Below, piece by piece: positions 45,640 through 63,930 of a DNA stretch of 64,000 nt. Position numbers and translations under genes: made by a program. The DNA comes from Purshia tridentata (lineage: Eukaryota > Streptophyta > Magnoliopsida > Rosales > Rosaceae): the NCBI GenBank assembly GCA_003254885.1, contig QANT01008366.1, positions 1-64,000 on the forward strand. The letters run 5' to 3'. The notes beneath the pieces are model-generated. The model was not told the origin of the DNA and did no database searches. It saw only the letters and a program-made list of their open reading frames with translations. Each line of letters begins with the position of its first letter. The first letter of the stretch is position 1.

Positions 45640-47105
45640 CAAGTACGGGCTCACATCTGCTGTTCCCAATTCCTCTGTTCCCTTTCTGTTCCTTTGCTAA
45701 TTTTTGACACGTGTCCTTTCACTTTCACACCACTTAACATAAACTTAACCCCGTTTACTCAAACCATAACTCAATTATCTCATTAAAATTGAAAAAAAAA
45801 ACACTAGTGAAAAGATTTGGGTGAACTACTCCATCTTTCAGTCATCAAGTTCCGATTTTTCAGAGAAAACATTTGGGTGAGCAATGAAAAAGAGGAACAG
45901 TAGTGCCAAAAAGACCATAGAGGAATTGGGGACAGCATATGTGAGCCCGCTTAATTGAAGTTGGGAAGAAATACTACTAACAGTGTAGCACCATTATTTG
46001 GAAAAATAAAAAAGTTTGAAAAAATTGTGTTCGTTCATTAATTTGAACACAGTTAGCCGATTAATGTTGATTAAAAAATTAATTTTTAATTAATTTTTAT
46101 AATTATAAAATTTAAATGAAGACCTAAAAAAATGAACAATTTGAATTATAAAATCTAAAATGGTAATTAATACCGTATTATCTTACTAATTAATTTACAC
46201 AAAGGGAGATCCTCTAGTAATTATACTTAACTATTATTTTAAATTAATTATAGATAAGTTGGCTTTATTAGCTTATAAAATAAGTTTCACATATATAGCG
46301 TAATGGTAATGTTACACCACCCTTGGTAGTGAGCGAAAATAGACTCATGTTTTTGGGAGAAAATGTAACCCTTTTCGTATCTTTTCCCAAAATTTGTTAA
46401 ATGTACGAAACTACTTTTTTGCCATGTAAATTGGGAAGAAAAGATGATTTGAACTAAGAACGTTTCCAACATTGTGGGGAGAATACCATAAATCGCAAAC
46501 TGTTTTTTATTAATACTGTAGTCTCTTCAAGTATTGTTTGTTTTGCGTAATGAAAACTTGAAAATGGATATGAAAAAATGGAATACGCACAGTTGTGAAA
46601 ATACCATTGTCCACATGGTGCTTCAAATAAACATATAGTAGCAGAAGCCACAGCAACTTGTAGGCTTGAACACTCGGTTCTTTTACTGTTATAACTAGGA
46701 TTACAATATCATGATATTCATCACAAAATCAAAACGTTGGTGTACTTACAGTTTTACAGCATCTATCTGCATTTGACCCACACATTACAGTGTTTGATGA
46801 AAGCACAAACATGCACGATAAAGATGAAGTCAAACAAAGGAATCAAGAAGGTGAAACCAGGGTGACACAACTCCAACTCTATTCACAAAGGCCTTTTTAC
46901 CTGGGTATGCAGGTCTTCCGGGCATCCAATTTCCACTTCTGTATCTTGTCTTTTATTGCAAACTGCTTAGAGAGGCAACCCCCAAATTGTTGCAGCTTTC
47001 CTCAAACATAATACACTTTAAAAAACAAATTCCACCCCAAGTGCGTGACAAATGTATACCCTTTTTTCAAATTTACAGTGGGCAACGAATTGAGCGAGGC
47101 GGCTT
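45640..47105. other. Intergenic region, mTERF to CKL
   Basis: About 1.5 kb, AT-rich (especially 45970-46280). The last few hundred bases should be the CKL 3' UTR. Short open frames here show no family resemblance. Confidence 0.6.
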
Positions 47106-51584
<4,479 letters not shown>

Positions 51585-51610
51585 ATCCCAATAACCCAAC
51601 GATCACAGCG

Positions 51611-51638
51611 AAACCCTAGCTCTAAATCAAAACCCTAA
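51611..51638. promoter_or_regulatory. Two telo-boxes in the CKL leader
   Basis: AAACCCTA at 51611-51618 and AAACCCTAA at 51630-51638 on the plus strand, 27-54 bp upstream of the CKL start codon. They are inverted relative to transcription, unlike the others in this window. Confidence 0.6.
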
Positions 51639-51904
51639 TCCTACAAATTCCCTAAAAGAACGAAAGAGAGAAAAAAAAATGGGGACCGTACAAGGCCTTG
51701 ACCAAACCCAAGTCTTGGTGAGGGAGTTAGATAAATTAGCTGCGGAGGAAAGTTGGGAGGACAGTTATGGAATTGGAGGGAACGGTAGGGGTAAAATTGG
51801 AAAGTTCGAAGACTTTCTCTCTCTAGAAGTATTGTGTTAGAGTGAGAAAGAGATGGAAGACTCAACTTCGCTTCGATCCAATCGAAAGCGGAAATTTCCC
51901 ACGC

Positions 51905-51914
51905 CTTTATAAAA
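51905..51914 (-). promoter_or_regulatory. TATA box of the CKL gene
   Basis: TTTATAAAGG on the coding strand about 325 bp upstream of the start codon, followed by CT/GA-rich presumed leader sequence. Confidence 0.45.
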
Positions 51915-52913
51915 CGACTGCTCGTTTCTTTATTGGGTAATGAGCCAAAACGACTTCGTCGGTTGCTTCAAGATATTTATTTATTTTTTCGATAAAACAT
52001 AATTAAAAAGCAAAACCTCTCTTTTAGAATTATTGGTTTCATTAAAATTCCATTAGCATATTCTTCAATAAAATAGACAAAATAAAATCATATTCTACTT
52101 TAAATGGTCCAAATATAAAATCAAACCTTAGAAAATCTACCAATACAATTCTACAAGCATGAGAACTACTAGTAAAATAATGAAATGTTCTTTTTCATTT
52201 CAAATAAAAAAGCAATTAAAACTGATTTAATAAGATTGATCATAGGTTAGGTGAAGAGAATGTATAAATGTGTTTAAATGCATGATAGTGTTAAATTTTC
52301 AAGTAGGGCAACCAAATGAGATTTTTATGGTGAGCAGCTCATCACACTCAACCACCTCGGACGAAGTCAAGCCATGGTTAATTTAATATGAAATATATGA
52401 CTGATTATAGTCAACTCAATTTTACTTGAAATATTGTACACAATATATGAGTGAATTACCAAGATCATATTAAAATTATTTCAAAATTGTATTCATACTT
52501 GGAAATCAAATAATAACAGAAGAGAGAATGATGTGAAGTTCAAATCATATATATAAAAGAGTTCATTGATTGTTTGAAATTGGTCAAGGAAAATGCATCA
52601 TTGGATGTGAAATATTGAACTACAAAGGAACTTCAGCTTAAGAGAGTCCAGAAGATATGCAGAAACAGATGGGGGGCAGGGAAAACAAACATAGCCAAAT
52701 TATATCTATTCACTTTTTCAATCTTACAGATATTGTACATATAACAGCAGCTCCAAGGCTTTTTTCTATAATGAATGGAACTTGAACCAACCCCACATAA
52801 GTGAATAAAACAATACCAAGAAAAGAATTACACAGGGGCCACAACATAAAACTGCAATTGGCCACAAACCCTAAAAAAATAAGATTTCAAAACTTTATAA
52901 TCATTGATATTGA
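51915..52913. other. Intergenic region between CKL promoter and ALA 3' end
   Basis: About 1 kb of AT-rich DNA. The right end, from about 52700, should be the ALA 3' UTR. No other feature seen. Confidence 0.6.
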
Positions 52914-55900
52914 TTACAACGGGGACATCGGATTTGGCGTAATTACAGGGGCGTGTTTCCTATGCAGCTTGCCTCTCAAGTGCCTGATCTTTGCATCCAC
53001 CCTAGCCGTAAACCCGATCTTAGTTTCTTGTCTTGCTTTAGACGCCTCCCTCTTCCACATGCGCTGGTCCTCAACATCTTTCCTGTAGTATTTGATTTCT
53101 TGGATGATATGATGATCCATTGGATTGAAACTTCTTTGGTAGGCTAAGTGGGCAATGTAAGGGAGATTACATGCAATTGTAACTAAAAGGGTGGCTGTCC
53201 AAAACATTGGTGCAGGACCAAGAGCTTCAACTAGAATTTTGTAGGCATTTTTGGAGTACTCTGGACTCAACATGCCATAAAATAGGAGAAATATGTACCA
53301 CATTGCAATACTTCCCCACACAAAGAGGTGCTGAATCCATGTAAAGTGGCTCATTGTAAGAGCAATTTGGCAGTTGACGGCCCAGATTATGCAACTGAAC
53401 ATAGTGGTACCCATAGCAGCCATATCAGCAGTCTGGCCATTAGCACGGAAGGCCTGGTCAAAGAAGATGATAATGTTGAGGAAGAAGATAATGAGAGAGG
53501 AATAGACACCATTGCCCATCCACCCCAGTATCCTATACCAGTCGAAGAATAAATTTCTGGGTCCTTGCTGATACAGTGCAGGGAACTACAAAGCACATGA
53601 TGTTTTAAATGTCATTGCAGGGCTATCAAAAATCATCGTTAGAATATTAACAAAGGCATTGTTAGCAGGACTAACCTGTAAGCAGACCTCGGAAGAAACA
53701 TCTTGTTCAAATACTCCGAGTGAAATGACGGGCAATGAGGTAAGAATGACATTGAATGATAGCATGTACCAGTCATCGTATATTGATTGTCCAGAAAAAC
53801 CCGTGAATGCCTCGAAGTAGAAGAGGGTGAGACCAAACGCAATATTTTTGTAGAAGAAATAGCAAATCTGAATGCCAAACATCCCAGTTAATATGTCGAT
53901 ATTAGAAAACAAGAAGGAGAGATGTGCACGCGCGTGCACACAAACACATGCAATTTTGTTCCAAATATGAAGCATGTGCCATTGAGCAAGCATACAGCAG
54001 ATGCAAAATTAAAAACTTTTTTGAAACTTATTGAATCAATGAAAGTAAAGTAGAAAGGGGGGCATATACTGATATTACCATTTGAGCAATCCTCTTATAG
54101 CACCAATGCCCGTGGACTACCAAAAGTCTCTCCAAAAACTGAAACTGGGAAATTGAGAAGTCACTAGCCATCACAGCCTGCAAGCAATTACCAAGTATTA
54201 TGAGAAATGAGAATCACCATAAATTATTCATGCTCCCACATTCCACCATGGAATAATGTGGACCATGTGGTACACATACACATATATAATACGTGCATGT
54301 GAGTATACACATTTGCATATCTATATACAAAGTTGGGTGACAACTCCGGAAAAGCACCACATAGCATTGCAGTTTTTCTCTTTCAAAGGAATTATATTAA
54401 ATTGTCATGTGTCCAAATATTGTTTCCATTACTTGCACTATGAACCGGATCTAATAAATTGAAGACATAAGAGCCTTAAAACATAAATGTTATGCAATTA
54501 ATTTGTTTTATTACCTTCTTAATATTAATTCATTGTAGAATTATATTAGTTTTTTTCGCCTATTGTTCTCCCTTCCTGATAGTGAATATATTTAAAAAAT
54601 AATGAAATAAAGCCTTAATTTAATTTTTCTATTTATTATCTTAAAATTAAATACAATGAACCAATGATTACTTAAAAAGCTTCATAAAACAAAACGAAAC
54701 ATAATTTTATTGTGAAAAATGTATATAATTGGCTACAAATATTATTTACATAATTATTGGGTAAATAACACTGAAGCCCCCTGAATGTATATATATTAAG
54801 TAGCACACTTTAAAATTCAGAGACCAAAACAGAACACTGACCAAAAATCAAAGGGCACTATTGAAATTTGAGGTCTGCAGTAACAATTATGCCCCTAAAA
54901 TGTGGTTATGTGTTCAACGTGTGACCATTTCTAATGAAATATCCAACAGTTAGTGTATTCTAGAGACAGAAAAACTGAAAAAGAAAGGAAAAAAAAAAAA
55001 GTAGCAACGCATAATGAATACATTATGAGAGAGAGTCAGTCAGAAATGCTACCAACCTGCATACCTTCAACCCCACTTATTCCAACACCAATGTCAGCTT
55101 CTTGAATCATTCCAACATCATTGGCACCATCACCAATTGCTAACGTAGTTTTTCCAGTACCTTGTTTGACTAACCTTGTTACCAGTGCCTTCTGCTTGGG
55201 AGAAACACGGCAGCATATGACAGATGCACAGTCAACAGCTAATCCCAAGAATAGATGCTTCATATCATCCTCTAAAGCATAGGTTAAAGTTTTTCCATCA
55301 ATAATTAATGCAAATGCTGCATGCGGATCTTTCTCCAACTTGATCATTTGTGAGGCATTCGTAATTTGATTCAAAATGTTGTCTTTCACAGCCTGATCAT
55401 CAATGAGAAGAAACAAAGTCTATTATCATATAAATTATCTGCTGAAAAGAAATTAATGTTCTCTTTCTCAAAGAATAATGTACCTCTTTGCCATCTTGTC
55501 CCAACGTGTCTGAATTTGCTGTTGATATACAAATCTGCCTCATGCCCTGTCGGAGCAAACTACATGCAAATCTGCACCGCAAAAACCAGGAAAAAATATA
55601 ATTACATTCATCCCAAGGAGCCTAATTTAACAGGAACAGTAGACAATAGTTCCTCATATCCATATAAGTGCTTTCTACTTGATTGGTTAGAGACAAACCC
55701 TATGTTGATCGCAGTTTCCATCTTATCCCCTGTCAAAACCCAGATCTTGAGACCAGCTTGCGCAAGATTGTCTATGCACTGGGGAACCTAAAGAGAAGAA
55801 AAACTGGAACTAAGTTGCAGTATATCAGAAAGGCAATTTCTTTATTATGAAATAATCAACAACTTATTACCCCTTTTTGCAATTTGTCCTCCACAGCTGT

Positions 55901-58583
55901 ACAACCAACAAGGATCAACTCTCTTTCCATCTTATCAGCTACTCGTTCAAGCATTCCTTCCCTATCTGCCCCAATAGATGTTTTTGCTTTCTGAAACTCA
56001 TTGCTCCAAGCAGAGTACTCGGACTCCTCGAGCTTTCTATAAGAAAGTGCCAACGTACGCAATCCAGCTTCTCCATATTCATTCAAATGCTTTGTGGTAG
56101 TTTCCTCATACATTCTTCCATTCTTTGATAATCGATCAAAAATGATGCTGTATAATCCGAGTAAAGAAATGATTTATGGGAGTCAAAGAGGATAAGAAAA
56201 CTTAGAAAATTAAAAAATAAAAATCCTTGTTTTCCTCTCCCTCTTCTCTCATTCCTTTTTTTTTTTTTTGAGAGCAAGAGAGAGATAATGAGATAATGTT
56301 TGTTCTAGCTTGACATTTATAGTTTTCAGCTTTAAAGTCTCCAACTGCTTAAGGCATCAAACAGTACACTTAATAGTAGATTATTTGGCCAAGATGAAAC
56401 CTAAAATACACATTTAACACATAGCATATGAAATCTGATCAAAGACACTACATAATGCTTGGCATGAACAAAAATAAAAATTTAACACTGAACAGCACAT
56501 GAAACATAATGCTACCAATTCCCCTAAAAAATTAAAGAAGAGTTGTGAGCCTAACCTGTCAGCACCTTTGCAGAAAAGGAAAAGCTGCCCATTTTCATCA
56601 CGCACAATTACAGACATACGCTTCCTTTTGCTAGTGAATTCCAAAAGATTTAATACTTTGTACTCCCTGTAAGTTTCCCAAGAGACAACAGAGATGTTAA
56701 GACAAAAGGAATTCAACAGAAAGTTTGAAGGAATGCCTTAATAACATAATTCATTCACATCCTCACCTTTCCACTGGTTGTCCTGGATGAGGATACTTTT
56801 CATTGACAAACACACTTGATTGATTTCTTTTGCAAAACTCAAAACCAAACTCTCTTGCTGCAACAAGAAAAGCACCTTCATCAGGTGACTCTGCTTCATA
56901 TGTAAAACTGCCAGTCTCTTCATTTATCTCAGGAATTGCAGTGTGGCAAACTGCTAATATCCGTAAAAATAATAAAATCACATCAGAGCTGGGCTCTTTC
57001 AACCAATTTCCACCCATGAGGCGGCTGTCATCAAAGCTAAACCCCTTTATGGCAGGTTTTCGATCCTTCACATCATTGGATGTAACAACAGTCTCCAGCT
57101 CAATTTCTGACCCTATTCCATTATTCCATGATACATTTGCACTGGGTTTTCGCATGGGAAAATCAGAAAGATCTTCGTCATTCTCCTCAAAGTCAATAGC
57201 CATCTGTTTTGCTGCAGCTAGTTCAACTTCGCTGGAACGGACACCATATGCAGTACCACCAATGGAACACTTCAGAAAGTCCATCTGGTTGCAGGTTAAA
57301 GTGCCAGTTTTATCAGAGAGGATTGTGTCAACCTGGCCTAACTCCTCATTCAAATTTGAAGTTCGTGCGTTAGCAGGATTCCCAGTCTCTTCATCATACA
57401 TGTGTATGTCTTGGTTAATGAAGGTTGCTTGCAAAACCTTCACAACCTCAATTGAAACATATAGAGAGATGGGTATCAGATATCCAAAAAGAATGAGAGC
57501 AGTGATTAGATGGATAAGGCCAGACAAGGCAGGCTTTTTTGGGCTATACATATCTGTCGTGTTATCAGGTCGTAAGTACCATGAGTCTGGCATATCCAAT
57601 TTTATCTTCAAAGCAAAGCCTATTGAGCTGATCAATGAGATCCCTACAAGGATGGTGAAAAGAATATAGATAATATGATCCATTTTCTTTTCTACTCTGC
57701 TCCGTTTTGAAGGGGACTTTGTCGAATTCTGCATGACTTTACTATCATGACCAGTGAATACCACCACCCCATACACATAAGTTGTATTCCTAAGCTTTGA
57801 ATCTCTTAGGAGCATATGACTGGGTTCAAGAGGATAAGTCTGACGATCATACTCAAGATTCCCCACAAAGGAGTAAAGATTGGGGTTTGGGTCTTCACAT
57901 TGAATTGTTCCGGTGAAATCCTTGAAAGCACCATCATCATCAAAAGGTGAGGTTACTTCCAAACATCTCTTTACCTTCAAATTTGTCTCACCATCTAAGT
58001 TCATAGTCTCAACATAGCATATCCCATCCTCATAACTTGATGCCAAAATAAGCAAATCTGCAGGAAAGAATTGATCCTTTTCCACTTTCAACACATCTCC
58101 AACCCGAATCTTATGCCATGGCCTATAACCAAACACACCATCTCCTTTATGAACATTTACCTTCCGAAGATTAACCTTCATATCTTGCAAGAACCTATTC
58201 CAATCCTCCATAGCTTCCTTCGCCATACTGAGACCAACAACAAATGCCAAAGGAGCAATCATGCTCACGGGAGAGAACGGAGAAACAGGTGTGAGAGAAA
58301 GAATGGCAGCCAAAAGAAAATACACATTGGCAACCCGTCTGAACTGCTCAAAGAGTGCCTTGGGAAAGAACGTGATAGGGTTATACTTTGTGGTTGATAT
58401 GAAATTCGATCGGTATTTCAAAGGTTTCTTTTCATGAAGATGAGGTTGGTTACAATATACAGTTCTTGAGTACCCAGGGCCTTGGATTGGATGAGAACCC
58501 TCGGCCTCAGTTTCCATTGGCTTATGGCAGAATGTGTAGAGCTGGCTCCGCCGTAACTTTGCCCTTATCCTTCCATGCGCCAT
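52914..58583 (-). CDS. ALA5: P4-ATPase phospholipid flippase, ALA4/ALA5 type
   Basis: Type IV P-type ATPase that flips phospholipids to the cytosolic leaflet, working with a CDC50/ALIS partner in the secretory system or plasma membrane. Nine exons: 58583-56767, 56666-56556, 56147-55871, 55787-55699, 55571-55484, 55392-55057, 54177-54079, 53867-53676 and 53585-52914, joining to 1226 residues. Actuator motif LDGETNLK (197-204), [12 protein letters not shown] in M4 (371-382), phosphorylation site DKTGTLT (Asp424), [16 protein letters not shown], and hinge [26 protein letters not shown]. About ten membrane spans are evident, two near the N-terminus (about 85-120), two before the phosphorylation site and the rest at the C-terminal end. 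The start [18 protein letters not shown] matches the ALA4-7 subgroup. All catalytic residues are present. Confidence 0.96.
54178..55056. other. Long ALA intron 6
   Basis: An 879-bp AT-rich intron, far longer than most others of the gene. It includes a stretch at about 54765-54900 (gggtaaataacactgaagcc, ccaaaacagaacactgacc) that reads like a fragment of a dispersed repeat. No coding sequence seen. Confidence 0.4.
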
Positions 58584-59700
58584 TTTTCTCAATCTCAGTC
58601 AAAACCAATTATTATTGGCAACTAACCATTCAAGAAAGGACCCAAACTTCTATGATAAATGGCACCCCTTATCTCCAATTTCTCCTTCTGGTGCCTAAAT
58701 GAACAAACCCAGATAAAAATTAACTCCCAGAAAATAAGATTCAAAATTTATTTTCAATTTCATAGAACATGTAATTAATCAAACTTCATGCATTAATATT
58801 TAAAAATACTAAATTCATTTCTTAAAAGAGTTCCTAATCAAAGCTGCGATCACATACCTTGCATACTAAGATTTCTAACTTTTTCAAGCTTTCAGATTTG
58901 ATGAATTAAAAAGAACTTTTAGTCAAATCTGAAAACTTATTTACTATTACAGCTACAAAAAAAATTCAAAAAGGCCCTAACAAAGAAATACACACTCAAA
59001 ATCATTTTCTTTTCAATTATCAAAATGATAAAAGATAAAAGATGATAAACAAAGGAAGAATATAAGCTACAATCTTAATCCTAATGGTACATTCATCTTG
59101 AATGCGAAATTATTAAAGAAACGTAATAAATTTTTTGTTTGTCTGGGAAAAGAAAAAGAAGAAAACTATAAATGTAGCTTAGAATCAGACAATGTCCAGC
59201 TCAAACTATGAACCAATCATTAATAAAAGCACAGATTCCTCGTACCAAAACCTTAAAATCCTTAAAAGAAGGCAACCCAATTCAAAAAACCTGAGAAACA
59301 AATTAATCCAAAAGGGAAAATGAAATCTCTTCCCAAACAAAATCACAAAGTCAAACAAAAACACAAAAGCAAACACAATGGGTACCTGCCATCAGGAGCC
59401 CCGGCCCATCCTCAAGACAAATTAACAAGAACCCAGTTAGCAGAAAGGGAGGGATGGAGGGAGGGAGAGAGGGAGAGAGACAAGTCTGAGCTGCAGATCA
59501 GGGAGAGAGACAGAGTGAGAGAGGGACAAAGTCTACAAATACAGAAAGAGAAGAGAGAGAGAAATAAGAACTGGGTTTTCGGCCAAACATATACAAATGA
59601 TTAGAAAAACAAAGACAGAAAAGAAAGAAAAGAAAGAAGAGAATGACCTTCTTCCCCTCTCTCTCTCTCTCTCTTTCCCGGTCGTGAAGTCTAAACCAAT
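58584..59700 (-). other. ALA leader region with possible 5' UTR intron
   Basis: Upstream of the ALA start codon. A good minus-strand donor (GGCAG/GTACCC) at 59386/59385 suggests a leader intron, with no clear acceptor identified. GA-rich purine tracts at about 59446-59560 and a CT run at 59658-59672 would fall in the leader exon or core promoter. Confidence 0.4.
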
Positions 59701-62584
59701 GCCAGGAATTTCCGGGCCCTCCTTTTCCTATATTTATATTTATATATTTCCCTTTTCCTTTTGGTTTTTGGTTGTTTTTAGCTTCTATTTTTCTTTTTTT
59801 CTTTTTCGAGGAAAACTCTGCGAGATTGATTGCTTACCTGGCCATTTTTTTCTCTTGGTCTTTGATTTGTTTGTTTGATTGAGCAGCCAAGCCAGCCTCC
59901 AAAGGAGAACCAACCCGTCAGTCTTTTTTTTTTCTTTTCTTCTTTCTGTTTTTTAAGGTTTTTCTCCTTAACTGTTGCAGAGAGCGTGGGACCCACATTG
60001 ACCGACGTGGCCAGTCATCAACTCGGTTCTGAACTTCTGTCAAATTTTTCTGTTAATTATATCACATGGTCAAATGTCAATTGGTCTTGCCGCTTCCTAT
60101 TTTTCTTGTCTATTTTTTTTATTATTACAACTGTTACACGTATTTGCAAGCTAAATACAAATTAATTAGAGAAAATATTTATTACAAGTGGGGCCTTTTT
60201 TAGATTAGAAGTTTAGAACGTTAAGTTTGGCAGGTGTTTAGGTTGCCCTTCTTTGGACTAAGATATTGGTTCATCCAAAAATCTTGCTGAACCATTGATT
60301 TGCCTAAACTCATGTTAAAAAGAACCTTCTAAATGGAAATTTATATAAAATTTCTTTCTTTATCGGATTTAATTGATTTAGAATACTATACAAATAATGA
60401 TTTTTATTTTACGAACAATAAAATTCAAACATGCGATAATATTTCACCGAATTTAAATATTATTTAAGTTACAATTAATACGCCAAATATAATAATTAAC
60501 TTGTCTTTCAACCATGCCCAAATCAATTATTTGAATTCATAATATGTTTTATTGGTCATTCATGCTCTTATAACCCAACTAAAGAGAGTAGCGTCGAAAA
60601 TGGTTTGTCTCCCCGAACTGATGGTTACCGATACCCAACTAATAGCTCGCCATTCATCACTGAGAGCTCGTCGGTCCACTGAGCGTTGGGCAAATTCACT
60701 GAGCGCTCGCTTGTTTGGTCTGTATCTTTCAACTCTCATTCTCTCTCTTAGTCTCTCAGTCTCTCAAACCTCTCACTCTCTCTATCTTCAGAAACCATCA
60801 TCATCATCAACTAGAAACCTCTCAAACTCTCAGTCTTTCTCTCTCACAATCTCTCACTTTTTGTCTCTATAACCGATTTCCACCTATTGACACCGAAACA
60901 ATCGATTACCGACAACCAGAAATTCAATAGAGATTTTGTTTTGTGTCATTTCGCCGGTGACTACTCTTGTCCATGTAGATATTGACTAACTATAGAAAGC
61001 ATCTTAATTAATTATAATGAGTAATTCTCTATTAGGAGATGTGAAATTTGAATTTTATGCAAAATATAAGTGAACATTCAAACACTCATGAGTATAACTA
61101 TATAACTAACAATTGTACATTTTTTATTTTCTTTCTATATATTTGTTTTTAAATATATATGTTTTTTAAGCCTTTTTTTTTAATCCTTGTTCTTTTTTTT
61201 GTTGCTACAGTCAGAATCCTAATTCCAATACTAAATTGACAATATTTGAAGTGAAAATATAGCAACATTTATAACATTGAATAATTTGAATGCGTAATTG
61301 ATGCCATTTGATTAAAAAACAAATTTATGGTACAGCGTATCAATTAAAATGCGAGAAAAAAAAAAGAAAATATTTATCATTTAAATTTAATAAAATTGTT
61401 GGCATATTCATATCATTTGTCAATCAAGGAAGATTCCTTCGAAATTAAAAAAGATTTGCTGACTGTACAATTGTTGATTATGATGAGATGAGTATGAATA
61501 TAAGTTGGTATAATATTTTATATTTCTTTGAATATTCTCTCGATGGTACAATGTAAGCGTGATAAATTTAATAATATCTCACACACTAAAAATTAGAACT
61601 TTAATTTAATTTTTCAGTTTTTAAATGTTATCTTATGAATTAAAATTTAAAAATTAATTTCATACGTACAGATCGATAAATGATTTATCAAATGTATCAA
61701 TTGCTAAACTGTAAATTTGAATAATTAATTATATTAAATCTTACTTGAATTTGTAATCCAATTTACTACATGATCATTAATCTATAATTAAGTTAATATG
61801 ATTAACCATGCACCAATAAAAGTGTAACCAAATTTGAAGTGTAAACATCTCCAATATTTTTTTTAATGTTAATAAGCATGATTTGGAACTTTCCTTGTTT
61901 ATCATACTCAATCAAATTTGGGGGACAGTGACTTGTCAAAAATTCACAACAAGAGCCTTGAAGGTGTGAACGATTTTGTTTACTTTGATGAGTTCCTCGG
62001 TATTAATTAATTAGCTATGAAATGAATATTATTTGATTAATCCAACACTCTTCTTCCTAATTAAGATGCTGGCAGTGAAATTATTCAGATTAGACTCTTG
62101 GCACGTGTTCCGCACATGTCAATTTAAATTTATTATGTGGTTTTTTATATTTTTATTTTTTAATAAATTATCCCCACTCTCTCCACCTTTTAAGGTAGTG
62201 CAGTGTTTTTTATTTTTAAAATTATATTTTAAGTTTTATATTTTACAATTATATCCTTATTTATTAAGTTGAATTAAAGGTATTTATGAGAATCTAAAAT
62301 TTGGTGAAGCCTGTCTCCTGACTTTATAATAGTAAGGATTTGTTCACAGAGGCATGGCCTACAGTAAGCTACAGAAATTTAATAACATTATGCTGTAGCA
62401 TATAATATGGTTCCATGGGCTCCACATCATCATCACAATTCATCAACATCACTATTGTAGCATTGAAGTTACTATAAAATGCAAGTGGTTTGGTTTGAAT
62501 TAAAGTTCCACCAGCAACAATATCTCTATTAAAATAGTTAATGATCTCGTTAAATAAACGAATCAAAATTTTGATATGTTATGA
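59701..62584. other. Gene-poor AT-rich region
   Basis: About 2.9 kb left of the MITE-like element. It contains a CT-rich stretch at about 60735-60860 with a cat repeat, which resembles a gene leader but is followed by no recognisable coding sequence. No gene supported. Confidence 0.6.
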
Positions 62585-62880
62585 GTCTGTTTGGTACTGC
62601 TTCTTAGAAGCGCTTTTGTTAGAAGTGGTTTCACAAAGAAATACATATAAGTTTTTATAAAAATTATATGTAATTCATGCAAAAACACTTGAAGTGCTTC
62701 TTAATGAAAGCACATGTCAGGTGCTTTTTAAAAAATATCTTAAAAGCACTTTTATAACTTAAAAACACTTATATATATTCCTACCTTATATGTACTTCTT
62801 AAAAGCACTCTTATTAACCTGAAAGTGCTTTACTAATCTCAAAATGATTTTGGCTGTTTTAAAAGCAGGCCAAACAAACC
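62585..62880. mobile_element. MITE-like element with tgtttgg ends
   Basis: The left end gtctgtttggtactgctt and the right end, read in reverse complement as ggtttgtttggcctgctttt, form imperfect inverted repeats. The interior of about 296 bp is full of aagcactt/aagtgctt motifs, as in common hAT-like MITEs of plants. No coding capacity. Target duplication unresolved. Confidence 0.6.
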
Positions 62881-63677
62881 ATATTCATATATTTTGTTAA
62901 TGGGATTTCAATTAGGACAAAAGTTAAAAGAGCTGACATCCTTGTCATCAGGGGGACCCAATTTTTTGTTCCTATTTGATGACTTTCATGGCAATATCGT
63001 TTTCCATGCCTTAATTGATTATAAAGTATTCTTAGTCGTTGGTTTTGGATCTCTCTCCAACTTGCATTTGCATGTACGCGTTGTGGAAATTTCAGAGATT
63101 GAGTCAACGTGGACGGGCGGCTTCTCTACTCCAACTAGAAGCATTAGAAACAAAATGAACAATCTTTCTTATATTATAATTATCATATTAATTATTAAGT
63201 ATCACTGTATCGGTTAGCCTTTGCACATAAAAACTTAAACTTAATAACCATCTTTTTCTCCAATGTTGATGAGAGAAACACCACTAAATATAATAGTTGG
63301 TCATGTTAAAAAAAGTTTATAATTTTCATATTGCCGACCGACACGTTTTGTATTTAATTATCGTACGTGAAATTTGAACCAAGACTTCCTCTTGCAAAGA
63401 GAGAATTGATGATATCCACTACCCCAAATTGTGATTTTGTTACTTAAAAAATGAATGCTGAAAAGAAAAACAATTTATTTTTCATTTTTGGGATGACTAA
63501 AACAGAGCACAGTCAAGAAACAACAATTTTGTTTTTCCTTTCTTGCTAGTTAGGCAGAATAATTTAATTTTTTGGAATTATACCTACTACTACCTACCAA
63601 CTGCATTATGTTTTGCTTAAAAAAATTTCAGACACAACGGGAAAGCGTGTAAGCTGCTGGGACCAATCATGGACGTA
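62881..63677. other. Right-hand intergenic sequence
   Basis: AT-rich, no recognisable gene. Open frames at 62894-63217 (+) and 62859-63107 (-) overlap on opposite strands and match nothing I know. Confidence 0.55.
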
Positions 63678-63930
63678 CATTATGCTGACTTTTGACCCCT
63701 CAATGTTGACCATCTAGAGGAATAGTACATATGAATCCACAAGTGAAGTACATCAACTTCTAGGCGTAGTTTAACTGTAGTTACTGAATGATTAACNCTA
63801 CCTACCAACTGCATTATGCTGACTTTTGACCCCTCAATGTTGACCATCTAGAGGAATAGTACATATGAATCCACAAGTGAAGTACATCAACTTCTAGGCG
63901 TAGTTTAACTGTAGTTACTGAATGATTAAC
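63678..63930. repeat. Duplicated 119-bp block around a single N (assembly junction 3)
   Basis: Copy 1 is 63678-63796, the N is at 63797, and copy 2's matching part is 63812-63930, apparently identical over 119 bp. The 14 bases after the N (63798-63811) match 63590-63603 instead, so the second copy lacks the 74 bp that separate two cattatg words in the first. Confidence 0.9.

Noticed and set aside
56830-57669. 279-codon open frame on the plus strand
   Set aside because: It is the antisense of the first ALA exon, whose minus-strand frame encodes a complete flippase head.
60552-60872. CT-rich frames that looked like a gene start
   Set aside because: Ser/Leu repeats from CT microsatellite sequence; no downstream exon found.
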